DNA of 64,000 bases from Micromonospora sp. Llam0 (GTDB lineage: Bacteria; Actinomycetota; Actinomycetes; Mycobacteriales; Micromonosporaceae): positions 434,001 through 498,000 of the forward strand of contig NZ_RJJY01000001.1 of assembly GCF_003751085.1 (NCBI RefSeq), given 5' to 3'. Both the position numbers and the translations under genes were made by a program. Positions 16,547 through 26,551 of the stretch are shown here, in pieces. Each line of letters opens with the position of its first letter. Position 1 is the stretch's first letter. The notes under the pieces are model-generated. The model saw only the letters and a list, made by a program, of their open reading frames with translations, searched no databases and was not told the origin of the DNA.

Positions 16547-18263
16547 GCCGGCGGCGGGCCACCTCGCGCAGCGCGCCGTCGGTCGTCGTTCCCTCCAGCG
16601 TCACCTCGGCCGTCGCGCCGTCGTGCAGCAGCGTGCTGACCGCGTTGCCGAAGTACGGGCCGTCCAGCTTGCGCCAGCGCACCGACGGCCTCGGCAGTCC
16701 GGCGGAGCGGGCCAGCGCCCGCAGCGCCGCCGTCGGCCCCCGCCACCAGCCCAACCGCATCAACGGCCGCATCAGCGCCGGCACCTGGTTGTGGATCGGT
16801 GAACAGGTGAGCTGGTGTACCGGGCTGGTCACCCGCCCGGGCAGGACGGCCCGCGCCACGTACGAGTGGTGCACGTCGCCGGAGAGCATGCTGATCGAGG
16901 CCGGCGGCGGGTGACCCGGCCCGGTGCCGACCCGGGCGAACAACTGCCCGAGGTCGTCGAAGGAGCGCCGGAACGCGGCCCAGTGCTCCAGGTCCAGGGC
17001 CTGGCGCAGCCACTCCGACACCGCCGCGACCCACCGCCGGGGCGACTCGGCCAGCCGTTCGTTCCACGACTCGAGGTGGTGGATGCCGGGCGGCATGAGC
17101 CAGGGCAGCGACGCGCCGACCACCAGGTGGTCGTAGCGGCCGTGTGCCCGGTCGGTGAGCCAGGCCCACTCACCGGCCGGCAACATGCTGCGTTCCCCCG
17201 GCCGCAGCACCCGGCTGCACCGGTTGTCCAGCACGATCACCCGGGTCCGGCCGACGTCCAGCGAGAAGCTCCACTGGTACTGCACCTGCGACCAGCGCTG
17301 CGGGTCGTGCGCGACGTCCGCCTCGGCGTCCACCCGGGCACCGAACCCGCGCAGCACATCGGTGGCGTCGTCGGCGGCGGTGACCGCCCGGAACACCGGG
17401 TCGGCGGCGACCTCGTCCGGGGCCAGGTTGCCCAGGTGCTGGTAGACCCAGTAGGAGGCGAGTCCGCTGCTGATCCGCTCCGGCCACCAGGGCTCGCCGC
17501 GCATCCGCGTCCGCCAGACGGCCGAGGTGTTCCAGTCGTCGATCACCTCGTGGTCGTCGAAGATCATCACGCTGGGTACGGTCGACAGCAACCAGCGGAT
17601 CTCCGGGTCCCGCCACGACTCCAGATACAGCCGGGTGTACTCGGGGAAGCTGACCACCTGGTCGGCGGGGGCGCCGGGCGGTAGCCCACGGTGCCGGCGC
17701 CGCCGCCGCAGGAACCGTCGGATCACCGGCGACGTCTCGTCGGCGTACACCTGGTCGCCGAGCAGGAGCAGCAGGTCGGGCCAGTCGTCGCCGGCCGGGT
17801 CCAGGCCGGCCAGCCGCCGGGCGTACGCGTCGAGCGCGTCCGGCGGCAACCGCCGGGCGGTGGAGTGCTGGGTGGTCTCCCGGCAGGAGCCGAAGATCAA
17901 CCGCACCGGCTGGGTGCCGTCGTCGGCCCGCCGGGTCCGGATCACACTGCCCGGGTACGGCGAGTCCGGTTCCGGCCAGACCCGCCGCTCGTCGAGAAAG
18001 ACCTCGTAGCGGTGGCTCGAGCCGGGGGTCAGCCCGTCGACCACCACGAGCGCGTAGTGGTGCCCGAACGCGCTGAAGGTGTGGGCCGTGCCCTCCGCCG
18101 TGCCCGTCGTCGCGACCCGTACCGTGGCCGGCGCGTCGGTCTCCACCCAGATGGTGGCCTGCCCGCCGACCACCCGGCGCAGCAACGGCCCGATCAGCAG
18201 CCTGGGGCCGACCGCCGGCCGGTGCTGAGGGTCCGGTCCGTCGGCGGCTGTGCCGTCGGTCAC
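16482..18263 (-). CDS. PhoD-like phosphatase/phosphodiesterase
   Basis: The 593-residue protein has an N-terminal Ig/Fn3-like domain (about 20-110) followed by a metallophosphoesterase of the alkaline phosphatase D type. Metal-binding motifs seen are GDQVYADE, FDDHEVIDDWN and SGDVHHSYVAR. There is no obvious signal peptide or Tat motif, unlike secreted PhoD, so it may be cytoplasmic. The substrate is unknown. The GTG start has a GGCAGGGA site upstream. The last 65 bases overlap the 3' end of smc on the other strand; the stop TAG lies at 16484-16482. It diverges from ftsY across about 250 bases. Confidence 0.88.
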   Translation of the reverse strand: MTDGTAADGPDPQHRPAVGPRLLIGPLLRRVVGGQATIWVETDAPATVRVATTGTAEGTAHTFSAFGHHYALVVVDGLTPGSSHRYEVFLDERRVWPEPDSPYPGSVIRTRRADDGTQPVRLIFGSCRETTQHSTARRLPPDALDAYARRLAGLDPAGDDWPDLLLLLGDQVYADETSPVIRRFLRRRRRHRGLPPGAPADQVVSFPEYTRLYLESWRDPEIRWLLSTVPSVMIFDDHEVIDDWNTSAVWRTRMRGEPWWPERISSGLASYWVYQHLGNLAPDEVAADPVFRAVTAADDATDVLRGFGARVDAEADVAHDPQRWSQVQYQWSFSLDVGRTRVIVLDNRCSRVLRPGERSMLPAGEWAWLTDRAHGRYDHLVVGASLPWLMPPGIHHLESWNERLAESPRRWVAAVSEWLRQALDLEHWAAFRRSFDDLGQLFARVGTGPGHPPPASISMLSGDVHHSYVARAVLPGRVTSPVHQLTCSPIHNQVPALMRPLMRLGWWRGPTAALRALARSAGLPRPSVRWRKLDGPYFGNAVSTLLHDGATAEVTLEGTTTDGALREVARRRLTDPAVQPAPRPPQQAAGLPQ

Positions 18264-18500
18264 CGGTGGTCCCTGCCGAACTGGTGTGCAGACATGGTCG
18301 ACCTTTCGCGAGGGACGCGGGACGGCCTCTTTTGTACCCCGCGTGCAGGCCCGTCACCCAGTTCCCCGACCTGTTCCTGGGGGTGTGGTAGCCGGCCGGC
18401 GACACAGGTGGCGGGGGTTGGTCGCCGAACGGCGACACTGTACCGGGGGGTGGGTGTCACCGATGGGTGCGGTGGGCGGGACGCGGTCGCGGCCATCTGT

Positions 18501-18506
18501 CAGGAT
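18501..18506 (+). promoter_or_regulatory. Possible -10 box for leaderless ftsY
   Basis: CAGGAT ends six bases before the ATG at 18513, matching the leaderless spacing seen at other genes here. It lacks the first T of TANNNT, so the call is moderate. Confidence 0.4.
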
Positions 18507-18512
18507 TTCCGC

Positions 18513-19724
18513 ATGGATTACCTCGTCCTCGCCGCGATCCTGCTCGGTGTGCTGCTGCTCGCCGGTCTCGGGCTGGTGGTGCCCCGGCTGCGCCGGCAGC
18601 CACCGCTGCCGCCGGCGCCGCCGACCGCGCTCGGCGGCGACCAGCCGCAGGAGCGCCCACCGGCCGACGTCGACGGCGAGCGTCCGGTCGGCATCGCCGT
18701 CGAGGACCGCCCGGTCGCGCCGCCGGCCGAACCGGAGCAGGCACCCGCGGAGCCGGTGGCGCCGGCCCCGCCGACCCTGGAACGCCCGGAGCCGACCGCC
18801 GGGCGGCTGGTCCGGCTGCGGACCCGGCTGTCCCGGTCGCAGGGCCTGCTCGGCAAGGGGCTGCTGAATCTGCTCTCCCGGGACCGGCTGGACGAGGAGG
18901 TCTGGGAGGAGATCGAGGAGAGCCTGATCACCGCGGACGTCGGCATCGAGCCGACCCGGGAGATCGTCGACCGGCTGCGGGAGCGTACCCGGGTGCTCGG
19001 CACCCGCAGCGCCACCGAGCTGCGGACGCTGCTCACCGAGGAGCTGGTCGCCGCGCTGGACCCGCAGCTCGACCGGGCGTTGAACACCGGCGGCGAGCCG
19101 AGCGTGGTGCTGGTCGTCGGGGTCAACGGGGCCGGGAAGACCACCACTTGCGGCAAGATCGCCCGGGTGCTGGTCGCCGATGGCCGTACCGTGCTGCTGG
19201 GTGCCGCCGACACGTTCCGGGCCGCCGCCGCCGACCAGCTGACCACCTGGGCCTCCCGGGTCGGTGCCGAGGTGGTCCGCGGCCCGGAGGGCGCGGATCC
19301 GGCCAGTGTCGCCTTCGACGCGGTGAAGCGGGGCATCGACACCAAGATCGACGCGGTGCTGATCGACACCGCCGGCCGGCTGCAGAACAAGATCGGTCTG
19401 ATGGACGAGCTGGGCAAGGTCAAGCGGGTGGTGAGCAAGCATGGTCCGGTGCACGAGACACTGCTCGTGCTGGATGCCACCACCGGGCAGAATGGGTTGG
19501 AGCAGGCCCGGGTGTTCACTGAGGCGGTGGAGGTGACCGGGGTGGTGCTGACCAAACTCGACGGCACCGCCAAGGGCGGTATCGTCATCGCGGTGCAGCG
19601 CAAGCTCGGCATTCCGGTCAAACTGGTCGGTCTCGGCGAAGGTCCGGACGACCTCGCCCCGTTCGATCCGGCGCAGTTCGTCGACGCCCTGATGGGCGCC
19701 GATCCACGTGGAATGGATGCGTAG
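18513..19724 (+). CDS. ftsY: Signal recognition particle receptor FtsY
   Basis: FtsY is the membrane-associated SRP receptor GTPase that docks Ffh-ribosome complexes at the translocon. The 403-residue protein starts with a membrane segment (MDYLVLAAILLGVLLLAG), then a Pro/Glu-rich linker to about residue 100, then the NG domain. G-motifs are GVNGAGKTTT (about 203-212), DTFRAAA, DTAGRLQNK and TKLDGTAKGG. I placed the start at ATG 18513, just after a CAGGAT -10-like box, because it gives the membrane anchor; the frame stays open upstream but with no family character. Confidence 0.96.
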   Translation: MDYLVLAAILLGVLLLAGLGLVVPRLRRQPPLPPAPPTALGGDQPQERPPADVDGERPVGIAVEDRPVAPPAEPEQAPAEPVAPAPPTLERPEPTAGRLVRLRTRLSRSQGLLGKGLLNLLSRDRLDEEVWEEIEESLITADVGIEPTREIVDRLRERTRVLGTRSATELRTLLTEELVAALDPQLDRALNTGGEPSVVLVVGVNGAGKTTTCGKIARVLVADGRTVLLGAADTFRAAAADQLTTWASRVGAEVVRGPEGADPASVAFDAVKRGIDTKIDAVLIDTAGRLQNKIGLMDELGKVKRVVSKHGPVHETLLVLDATTGQNGLEQARVFTEAVEVTGVVLTKLDGTAKGGIVIAVQRKLGIPVKLVGLGEGPDDLAPFDPAQFVDALMGADPRGMDA

Positions 19725-19730
19725 CCTCGG

Positions 19731-20561
19731 GTGACGTACCGCAATCAGGAGCCACGTCTCGGGAGACCGTACGTGACCCAGCAGGAGATCCCACTGCGCG
19801 GCGGCAACGTCAGCACCGTGGTGCGGGTCGGCGACACCGTCCGGCGCAACGTCGGGCCGTGGACCCCCTCGGTGCACGCGCTGCTGCGGCATCTGGAGTA
19901 CGTCGGGTTCACCGGCTCGCCCCGGGCACTCGGCATGGACGAACGCAACCGCGAGGTCCTCTCCTACGTCGAGGGGGAGTGCGGCGAGTATCCGCTGGCG
20001 CCGCACTGGGTCAGCGACGAGGCGCTGGTCACCGTCGCGACCATGTTGCGGATGTTCCACGACGCCCAGTACGGGTTCAATCCGCCGCGCAGCGCGGTCT
20101 GGCGTTCGTTCGGCCCGCCGCCGCCGGACACCGAGGTGATCTGTCACCACGACGCGGCCCCGCACAACGTGATCTGGCGTCCGGACGGCACCCTCGCCCT
20201 GATCGACTTCGACCTGGCGTCGCCGGGGGCGCGGATCTACGACGTGGCCTATGCCGCGTGGACCTGGGTGCCGCTCTTCTCCGACCGGGACTCCTACACG
20301 CTGGGCTGGCGGCACCCGGACCGGCCGCGTCGGCTGCGGCTGTTCGCCGACGCGTACGGGCTGATCCCCCGCGACCGGCACCGGTTGGTCCGGACCATCC
20401 GCAAGCGGGTGGTCGACCATGTGGAGGGGATCCGGCGGATGGCCGCCGCCGGAGATCCGGCGTTTGTCCGGATCGTGCACAAGGGCCATCTCCGCCGGCC
20501 GATGCGGGACCTGCGGCTGCTCGACTACGAACGGCACATCCTGGAGTACGCGTTGCGCTGA
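19731..20561 (+). CDS. Aminoglycoside phosphotransferase (APH)-family kinase-like protein
   Basis: The 276-residue protein has the kinase-fold Brenner-type motif CHHDAAPHNVIW (about 140-151) and the metal-binding LIDFDLASPG (about 157-166). The N-terminal lobe has RGGNVSTVVRVGDTVRR in place of a glycine loop. Members phosphorylate small molecules such as choline, homoserine or antibiotics; nothing here sets the substrate, and resistance should not be assumed. It starts with GTG seven bases after ftsY and could be co-transcribed with it. Confidence 0.8.
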   Translation: MTYRNQEPRLGRPYVTQQEIPLRGGNVSTVVRVGDTVRRNVGPWTPSVHALLRHLEYVGFTGSPRALGMDERNREVLSYVEGECGEYPLAPHWVSDEALVTVATMLRMFHDAQYGFNPPRSAVWRSFGPPPPDTEVICHHDAAPHNVIWRPDGTLALIDFDLASPGARIYDVAYAAWTWVPLFSDRDSYTLGWRHPDRPRRLRLFADAYGLIPRDRHRLVRTIRKRVVDHVEGIRRMAAAGDPAFVRIVHKGHLRRPMRDLRLLDYERHILEYALR

Positions 20562-20710
20562 CAGGTGGCGAGTGCCGGTTGCGCTGACCGGTCGCGGGCC
20601 GGGGCGGCAGTGGTCCGGGTACGGGTGACGAGTTCTGTCGTCTTCCGGACAGCCGGCGGTGGCTATTCGGTTGATATGACCCTGCCTGATCTGGCGATAG
20701 TGAAGTGTTC

Positions 20711-20747
20711 TTCACATGTTGGAAACAACCCGTCACGTGTTGGAAAC
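20711..20747 (+). promoter_or_regulatory. GlnR-type nitrogen box upstream of amt
   Basis: Two near-identical units, TTCAC-n6-GAAAC (20711-20726) and GTCAC-n6-GAAAC (20732-20747), lie about 110 bases before the amt start. They match the actinobacterial GlnR consensus GTNAC-n6-GAAAC repeated twice. The two units are 21 bases apart instead of the textbook 22. The site fits nitrogen control of amt-glnB-glnD. Confidence 0.75.
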
Positions 20748-20855
20748 GGCACGGGCACCCTGCGTGAAACAGCTGCCCAGCAAGCTTCGCGCAACCGGCG
20801 AGCGGGCGATGCTGCCTCTTGGAGCCGGTTATGTTTCCAACTGAGAGGAGGCAGC

Positions 20856-22172
20856 GTGCCGGAACTAGATTCTGGTGCCACCGCCTGGATTTTGACTTCA
20901 GCCGCCCTGGTGTTGCTCATGACGCCCGGATTGGCGCTGTTCTATGGTGGCATGACGCGGTCCAAGTCCGTGCTCAACATGATGATGATGAGCTTCGGCG
21001 CGATCGGCCTGGTCAGCCTGCTGTGGGTCTTCTACGGCTACAGCATCGCCTTCGGCACCGACGTCGGCGGCGTCACCGGTGACCTCTCCATGGCCGGCCT
21101 GCGCGGCATGCTCGAGTCGGGCAGCGAGGGCGGCATCCCGGACCTGCTGTTCGTCGTCTTCCAGATGATGTTCGCGATCATCACCGTCGCACTGATCAGC
21201 GGTGCGATCGCGGACCGGGCGAAGTTCGGCGCCTGGCTGCTCTTCGCCGGCCTGTGGGCCACCCTGGTCTACTTCCCGGTCGCGCACTGGGTCTGGGGCG
21301 GTGGCTGGATCGGCGAGCTGGGCGTGCTCGACTTCGCCGGTGGCACCGCGGTGCACATCAACGCCGGTGCGGCCGCGCTGGCGCTGGCCCTGGTGCTGGG
21401 CAAGCGGGTCGGCTGGCCGAAGGACAAGTTCAAGCCGCACAACCTGCCGATGGTGCTGCTCGGCGCCGGCCTGCTGTGGTTCGGCTGGTTCGGCTTCAAC
21501 GCCGGATCGGCGGTCGCCGCCGACGGCGCCGCCGCCGTCGCCTTCATCAACACCCAGGTGGCCACCGCTGCCGCCGTGCTGGGCTGGATCGTCGTCGAGT
21601 GGTTCCGCGACGGCAAGCCGACCACCCTCGGTGCCGCGTCCGGTGCCATCGCCGGTCTGGTCGCCATCACCCCGGCCTGTGCCTTCCTGGAGCCGCTCGG
21701 GGCGATCGCGCTCGGCATCATCGCCGGTGCCGTCTGCGCCCTGGCGGTCGGCCTGAAGTACAAGCTCGGGTACGACGACTCGCTCGACGTGGTCGCCGTG
21801 CACATGGTCGGCGGCATCATCGGTTCGCTGCTGATCGGCTTCCTCGCCGTCGAGGTGCTCGCCGGCGAGGGCAACGCCGGACTCATCTACGGCGGTGGCA
21901 TCGACCTGCTTGGTCTGCAGGCGCTCGGTGTGGTCGCGGTGCTGGTCTACTCGTTCGTCGTCGCCTACATCATCGGCTTCGCGATCGACAAGACCATCGG
22001 CTTCCGGGCCAGCGCCGACGCCGAGGTCGAGGGCATCGACACCGCCGAGCACGCGGAGGCGGCGTACGAGTTCAGCAGCACCTCGGGTGGTGGCTTCGCC
22101 GCCGCCGGCATCGGGAAGGCGCCCGCCGGTTCGGGCGAGTCCGCTCCGGTCAGCGAAAAGGTCGCCGGATAA
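20856..22172 (+). CDS. amt: Ammonium transporter (Amt family)
   Basis: This inner-membrane channel takes up ammonium. The 438-residue protein has about eleven hydrophobic segments and the family motifs ALFYGGMTRSKSVLNMMMMS (N-terminal), FAGGTAVHINAGAAALALAL and GVVAVHMVGG-like (residues around 300), including the two pore histidines. I chose GTG 20856, preceded by GAGAGGAGG, over upstream in-frame starts that would add non-membrane sequence. It heads the amt-glnB-glnD operon, the standard actinobacterial nitrogen cluster, behind a GlnR-type box. The last 40 residues form a soluble Ala/Gly/Ser-rich tail that could meet the PII protein. Confidence 0.95.
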   Translation: MPELDSGATAWILTSAALVLLMTPGLALFYGGMTRSKSVLNMMMMSFGAIGLVSLLWVFYGYSIAFGTDVGGVTGDLSMAGLRGMLESGSEGGIPDLLFVVFQMMFAIITVALISGAIADRAKFGAWLLFAGLWATLVYFPVAHWVWGGGWIGELGVLDFAGGTAVHINAGAAALALALVLGKRVGWPKDKFKPHNLPMVLLGAGLLWFGWFGFNAGSAVAADGAAAVAFINTQVATAAAVLGWIVVEWFRDGKPTTLGAASGAIAGLVAITPACAFLEPLGAIALGIIAGAVCALAVGLKYKLGYDDSLDVVAVHMVGGIIGSLLIGFLAVEVLAGEGNAGLIYGGGIDLLGLQALGVVAVLVYSFVVAYIIGFAIDKTIGFRASADAEVEGIDTAEHAEAAYEFSSTSGGGFAAAGIGKAPAGSGESAPVSEKVAG

Positions 22173-22535
<363 letters not shown>

Positions 22536-22571
22536 GCCGGCGAGCCCGCTGAACCGGGTAGAGGAGAACGC

Positions 22572-24827
22572 ATGACCGACGGAGTCGGGGTCCGGCAGCG
22601 TTTCGCGGCCGGCCCCGGCCCGTCGCTGTCCGACGGCATCGGTGCCGCCGCCCGCGTGGACCGGGCGGCGGCGCTCGATGTCTGGCTGACCTCGCTGATG
22701 CCGGCCGGGCTGACCGGTATCGCCCTGGTGGCGGTCGGCGGACTCGGCCGGCTGCAGTGCTCCCCGTACAGCGATCTCGACCTGGTGCTGCTCCATCGTG
22801 GCGTCGCCGGGATGGACGAGATCGCCGCCCGCCTCTGGTACCCGATCTGGGACGCCCGCCTCGGGCTGGACCACTCGGTGCGTACCCTGCCGGAGGCGCT
22901 GTCCGTCGCCCACGACGACGTCAAGGTCGCGCTCGGCCTGCTCGACGCCCGGCACGTCACCGGCGACCGGGAGCTCACCGCCGAGCTGCAGTCGGCCGCG
23001 ACCGACCAGTGGCGGCGCACCGCCGTCCGCCAGCTGCCGGCGCTGCGCGAGGTCACCGAGGCCCGCTGGCGTACCCACGGCGAGCTCGCCTTCCTGCTGG
23101 AAGGCGACCTGAAGGAGGCCGCCGGCGGGCTGCGCGACGTCGGGATCCTGCGCGGCATCGCGCTGGCCGGCATCGCCGACAGCATGCGCCCGGCCGCCCG
23201 CGCGGCCCACCTGCGGCTGCTGGACACCCGAGACGCGCTGCACGTCGCCGTCGGTCGACGGGTCGACCGGCTGGTGGCCCAGGAGCGCGCCACCGTCGCC
23301 GGCCTGCTCGACCTGGACGACCCGGACACCCTGCTGCGCCGGGTCGCCTCCGACGCCCGCACCATCACCCACGCCCTCGACGACGCCTGGCGCAGCGCCG
23401 AGCGGCTGCGCTCGGGCCGGCGGCGCGGCGGCGGACCACCGGTGCGCCGGCCGGTGGCCCGCGACGTGGTCGAACACGACGGCGAACTGGTCCTCGCCCG
23501 GACGGCGATCGGCGCCCGCCCGGACCCCAGCCTGTCGCTGCGGGTCGCGGCGGCCGCCGCCACCAGCCGGCTGCCGATCGCCCGGGCGACCTGCGAGTGG
23601 CTTGCCGCGTACTGCCCGCCGCTGCCGGCACCGTGGCCGGACGCGGCCCGGGCCGCGCTGATCACCCTGCTCGGCGCCGGTCCCGGTCTGGTGCCCACCT
23701 GGGAAACCTGCGACCGGTACGGGCTGGTCGACGGCTGGCTGCCGGAGTGGCCCCGGATGCGCAGCCTGCCGCAGCACAACCCGGTGCACCGGTTCACCCT
23801 GGACCGGCACCTGGTTCAGGCGGCACAGGAGGCGACCGCGTTCACCCGCGAGGTGGACCGCCCCGATCTGCTGCTGCTCGGCGCCTTCCTGCACGACGTG
23901 GGCAAGGGACTGCCCGGCGATCACAGTACGGTCGGCGCGCCGGTGGCGGCGCGGATCGCCGCCCGGATCGGGCTGCCGCCGGTCGACGTCGACATGATCG
24001 ACAAGCTGGTCCGGCTGCACCTGCTGCTGCCGGAGGTGGCCACCCGGCGTGACCTCAGCGACCCGGTGACGATCTCCCAGGTCGCCGCTGCGGTGGGCGA
24101 CACCACCACGCTCGGCCTGCTGCACGGGCTGGCCCGCGCGGATGCCCTGGCGACCGGCCCGGCGGCCTGGTCGGACTGGAAGGGACGGCTGATCGCCGAA
24201 CTGGTCCGCCGGGTGCACACCGCGCTGGACACCGGGGTGCTGCCCGAGCTGCCGCGACCCGATCCGGCGCTGGTGGCGGGTCCGCTGCCGGCCGTACACA
24301 TCGACGGTGACGACCGAGTCGCGGTGGCCGCCGCGGACCGGCGCGGCCTGCTCGCCGCGGTCGCCGGCTGCCTGGCCCTGCACCGGTTGGACGTGCTGAC
24401 CGCCGACGCCTCCACGGTCGACGGGCGGGCCTTGGTCGAGTTCCGGGTCCAGCCCCGGTACGGCACCCCGCCGGACACCATCGCGCTCATTGCCGACCTG
24501 CGGCGGGCGGTCACCGGTGACGTGTCGGTCACCCAGCGGCTGCGGGGCCGGGCGCTCGCCGCCCGCCGGACCGGGGCCGACCCTCGGGTGGTGTGGCACC
24601 GGGAGGCCGCCACCGACGCCGTGGTACTGGAGCTGCGGGCGGCCGACTCGGCCGGTCTGCTCTACCGGGTGACCAGCGCGCTCGACGAGGCCGGCGCCCA
24701 GGTGCGGGCGGCCCGGATCTCCACCCTGGGCGGCGACGTGGTCGACGCCTTCTACCTGGTGGGTGCCGGCCCGGACGACGCCGAGCGGGCCCGGCTGGAA
24801 GCCGCGGTGCTGGCCGCCGCCGGATGA
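22572..24827 (+). CDS. glnD: [Protein-PII] nucleotidylyltransferase GlnD
   Basis: GlnD modifies and demodifies PII in response to nitrogen. The 751-residue protein has an N-terminal nucleotidyltransferase domain with GGLGRLQCSPYSDLDL (about 57-72), a linker helical domain, an HD domain (GAFLHDVGKGLPGDHS, about 437-452) and two C-terminal ACT domains (about 585-660 and 675-750). It is shorter than the E. coli enzyme, mainly at the N-terminus, as usual in actinobacteria. It starts 36 bases after glnB with a GAGGAG site. Confidence 0.95.
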   Translation: MTDGVGVRQRFAAGPGPSLSDGIGAAARVDRAAALDVWLTSLMPAGLTGIALVAVGGLGRLQCSPYSDLDLVLLHRGVAGMDEIAARLWYPIWDARLGLDHSVRTLPEALSVAHDDVKVALGLLDARHVTGDRELTAELQSAATDQWRRTAVRQLPALREVTEARWRTHGELAFLLEGDLKEAAGGLRDVGILRGIALAGIADSMRPAARAAHLRLLDTRDALHVAVGRRVDRLVAQERATVAGLLDLDDPDTLLRRVASDARTITHALDDAWRSAERLRSGRRRGGGPPVRRPVARDVVEHDGELVLARTAIGARPDPSLSLRVAAAAATSRLPIARATCEWLAAYCPPLPAPWPDAARAALITLLGAGPGLVPTWETCDRYGLVDGWLPEWPRMRSLPQHNPVHRFTLDRHLVQAAQEATAFTREVDRPDLLLLGAFLHDVGKGLPGDHSTVGAPVAARIAARIGLPPVDVDMIDKLVRLHLLLPEVATRRDLSDPVTISQVAAAVGDTTTLGLLHGLARADALATGPAAWSDWKGRLIAELVRRVHTALDTGVLPELPRPDPALVAGPLPAVHIDGDDRVAVAAADRRGLLAAVAGCLALHRLDVLTADASTVDGRALVEFRVQPRYGTPPDTIALIADLRRAVTGDVSVTQRLRGRALAARRTGADPRVVWHREAATDAVVLELRAADSAGLLYRVTSALDEAGAQVRAARISTLGGDVVDAFYLVGAGPDDAERARLEAAVLAAAG

Positions 24828-24838
24828 CCGGGCGGCGC

Positions 24839-24873
24839 AGTGGCGGAAGCGGGCGCTGGAGTGGCGGAAGCGG
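24839..24873 (+). repeat. Short direct repeat between glnD and ffh
   Basis: AGTGGCGGAAGCGG occurs at 24839-24852 and 24860-24873, a 21-base period. No hairpin is formed; I see no function. Confidence 0.5.
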
Positions 24874-24957
24874 CCGGTGCGGGCGGCGGCTAGGCTTGCC
24901 AGGTCGGGTGGAGTCACGTCCCGACACCGCCGTGAGTTGCCCTGCCGGATCGACATA

Positions 24958-24963
24958 CAGGAT
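24958..24963 (+). promoter_or_regulatory. Possible -10 box for leaderless ffh
   Basis: CAGGAT ends eight bases before the GTG start at 24972, close to the proS layout (TAGGAT, eight bases, ATG). Confidence 0.35.
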
Positions 24964-24971
24964 GTTGCGTC

Positions 24972-26531
24972 GTGTTTGACACTTTGAGTGATCGACTGTC
25001 CGGGATCTTCGGCAAGCTCCGGGGCAAGGGGCGGCTCACCGACACCGACATCGACGCGACCGCCCGGGAGATCCGGCTGGCGCTGCTGGAGGCGGACGTC
25101 GCGCTGCCGGTGGTCAAGGCGTTCATCGGCCGGGTCAAGGAGCGCGCCCGGGGCTCCGAGGTCTCCCAGGCGCTCAACCCGGCCCAGCAGGTCATCAAGA
25201 TCGTGCACGAGGAGCTGGTCGGGGTCCTCGGCGGCGAGCACCGCCGGCTCCGGTTCGCCAAGCAGCCGCCGACGGTGATCATGCTGGCCGGGCTGCAGGG
25301 TTCCGGCAAGACCACCCTCGCCGGCAAGCTGTCCAACTGGCTCAAGACGCAGGGGCACCAGCCGCTGCTGGTCGCCGCCGACCTGCAACGCCCGAACGCG
25401 GTCGGCCAGCTGCAGGTCCTCGGCGGTCGGGCCGGGGTCGAGGTCTTCGCCCCGGAGCCGGGCAACGGGGTCGGCGACCCGGTGGCCGTCGCCAAGGCGT
25501 CGATCGAGCACGCCCGCCGGTCGGCGCGCGACGTCGTCATCGTCGACACCGCCGGCCGGCTCGGTATCGACGCCGAGATGATGGCCCAGGCCGCCGCGAT
25601 CCGCGACGCGGTCGACCCGGACGAGGTCATCTTCGTCATCGACGCGATGGTCGGTCAGGACGCGGTCCGCACCGCCGAGGCGTTCCGCGACGGCGTCGGC
25701 ATCACCGGCGTGGTGCTGTCCAAGCTCGACGGCGACGCGCGCGGCGGTGCGGCGCTGTCCGTCCGGCAGGTCACCGGCGAACCGATTCTGTTCGCCTCCA
25801 CCGGTGAGAAGCTGTCCGACTTCGACGTCTTCCACCCGGACCGGATGGCGAGCCGAATTCTCGGCATGGGCGACATGCTCACTCTGATCGAGCAGGCCGA
25901 GCAGGCCTTCGACGCCGATCAGAAGGAGAAGATGACCGCCAAGCTGATGGGCGGCGAGCAGTTCACCCTGGAGGACTTCCTCGATCAGCTCATCGCGGTG
26001 CGCCGGATGGGGCCGATCGCCAACGTGCTGGCCATGATGCCCGGCATGGGGCAGATGAAGGACCAGCTGGCCGAGGTCGACGACAAGCACTTCGACAAGG
26101 TCACCGCGATCATCCGTTCGATGACCCCGGGCGAGCGGACCAATCCGAAGATCATCAATGGGTCGCGCCGGGCCAGGATCGCCAACGGCTCCGGGGTCAC
26201 CGTGATGGACGTCAACCAGCTGCTCAACCGCTTCGCCGAGGCGCAGAAGATGATGAAGCAGATGGGCGGGATGATGGGTCTGCCCGGTGGCGGGCGGCGT
26301 AAGGCGACCAAGTCGCCGAAGAACAAGCGCAAGGGGAACAAGGGCGGCAACCGCGGCGGCGGTGCCCGGCAGCGGGGCGGCGGCGGGGTGCCGGCCGGCT
26401 TCCCGGGCGGCATGCCGCAACTGCCGCCCGGCCTCGACCCGAACGCGCTGGGCGGCGGCGACGGTCTGCCGCCCGGCTTCAAGCTCCCCAAGATCGACTT
26501 CAACAAGCTGAACAAGCGGGAGAAGGGCTGA
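24972..26531 (+). CDS. ffh: Signal recognition particle protein Ffh
   Basis: Ffh binds 4.5S RNA and signal sequences of nascent chains and delivers them to FtsY. The 519-residue protein has an N domain, a G domain with GLQGSGKTTL (about 107-116), DLQRPNA, DTAGRLG and SKLDGDARGG, and a methionine-rich M domain (about 300-440) with the RNA-binding stretch around MTPGERTNP and SRRARIANGSG. The C-terminus adds about 75 residues rich in Gly, Lys and Arg (GGNRGGGARQRGGGG) typical of actinobacterial Ffh. The GTG start at 24972 follows a CAGGAT box. Confidence 0.97.
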   Translation: MFDTLSDRLSGIFGKLRGKGRLTDTDIDATAREIRLALLEADVALPVVKAFIGRVKERARGSEVSQALNPAQQVIKIVHEELVGVLGGEHRRLRFAKQPPTVIMLAGLQGSGKTTLAGKLSNWLKTQGHQPLLVAADLQRPNAVGQLQVLGGRAGVEVFAPEPGNGVGDPVAVAKASIEHARRSARDVVIVDTAGRLGIDAEMMAQAAAIRDAVDPDEVIFVIDAMVGQDAVRTAEAFRDGVGITGVVLSKLDGDARGGAALSVRQVTGEPILFASTGEKLSDFDVFHPDRMASRILGMGDMLTLIEQAEQAFDADQKEKMTAKLMGGEQFTLEDFLDQLIAVRRMGPIANVLAMMPGMGQMKDQLAEVDDKHFDKVTAIIRSMTPGERTNPKIINGSRRARIANGSGVTVMDVNQLLNRFAEAQKMMKQMGGMMGLPGGGRRKATKSPKNKRKGNKGGNRGGGARQRGGGGVPAGFPGGMPQLPPGLDPNALGGGDGLPPGFKLPKIDFNKLNKREKG

Positions 26532-26551
26532 GCGTCGTCGACCCCGCGCCC

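Noticed and set aside
19731..20561. Antibiotic-resistance gene (aminoglycoside phosphotransferase)
   Set aside because: The family is broad and the context is housekeeping; nothing shows a drug substrate.
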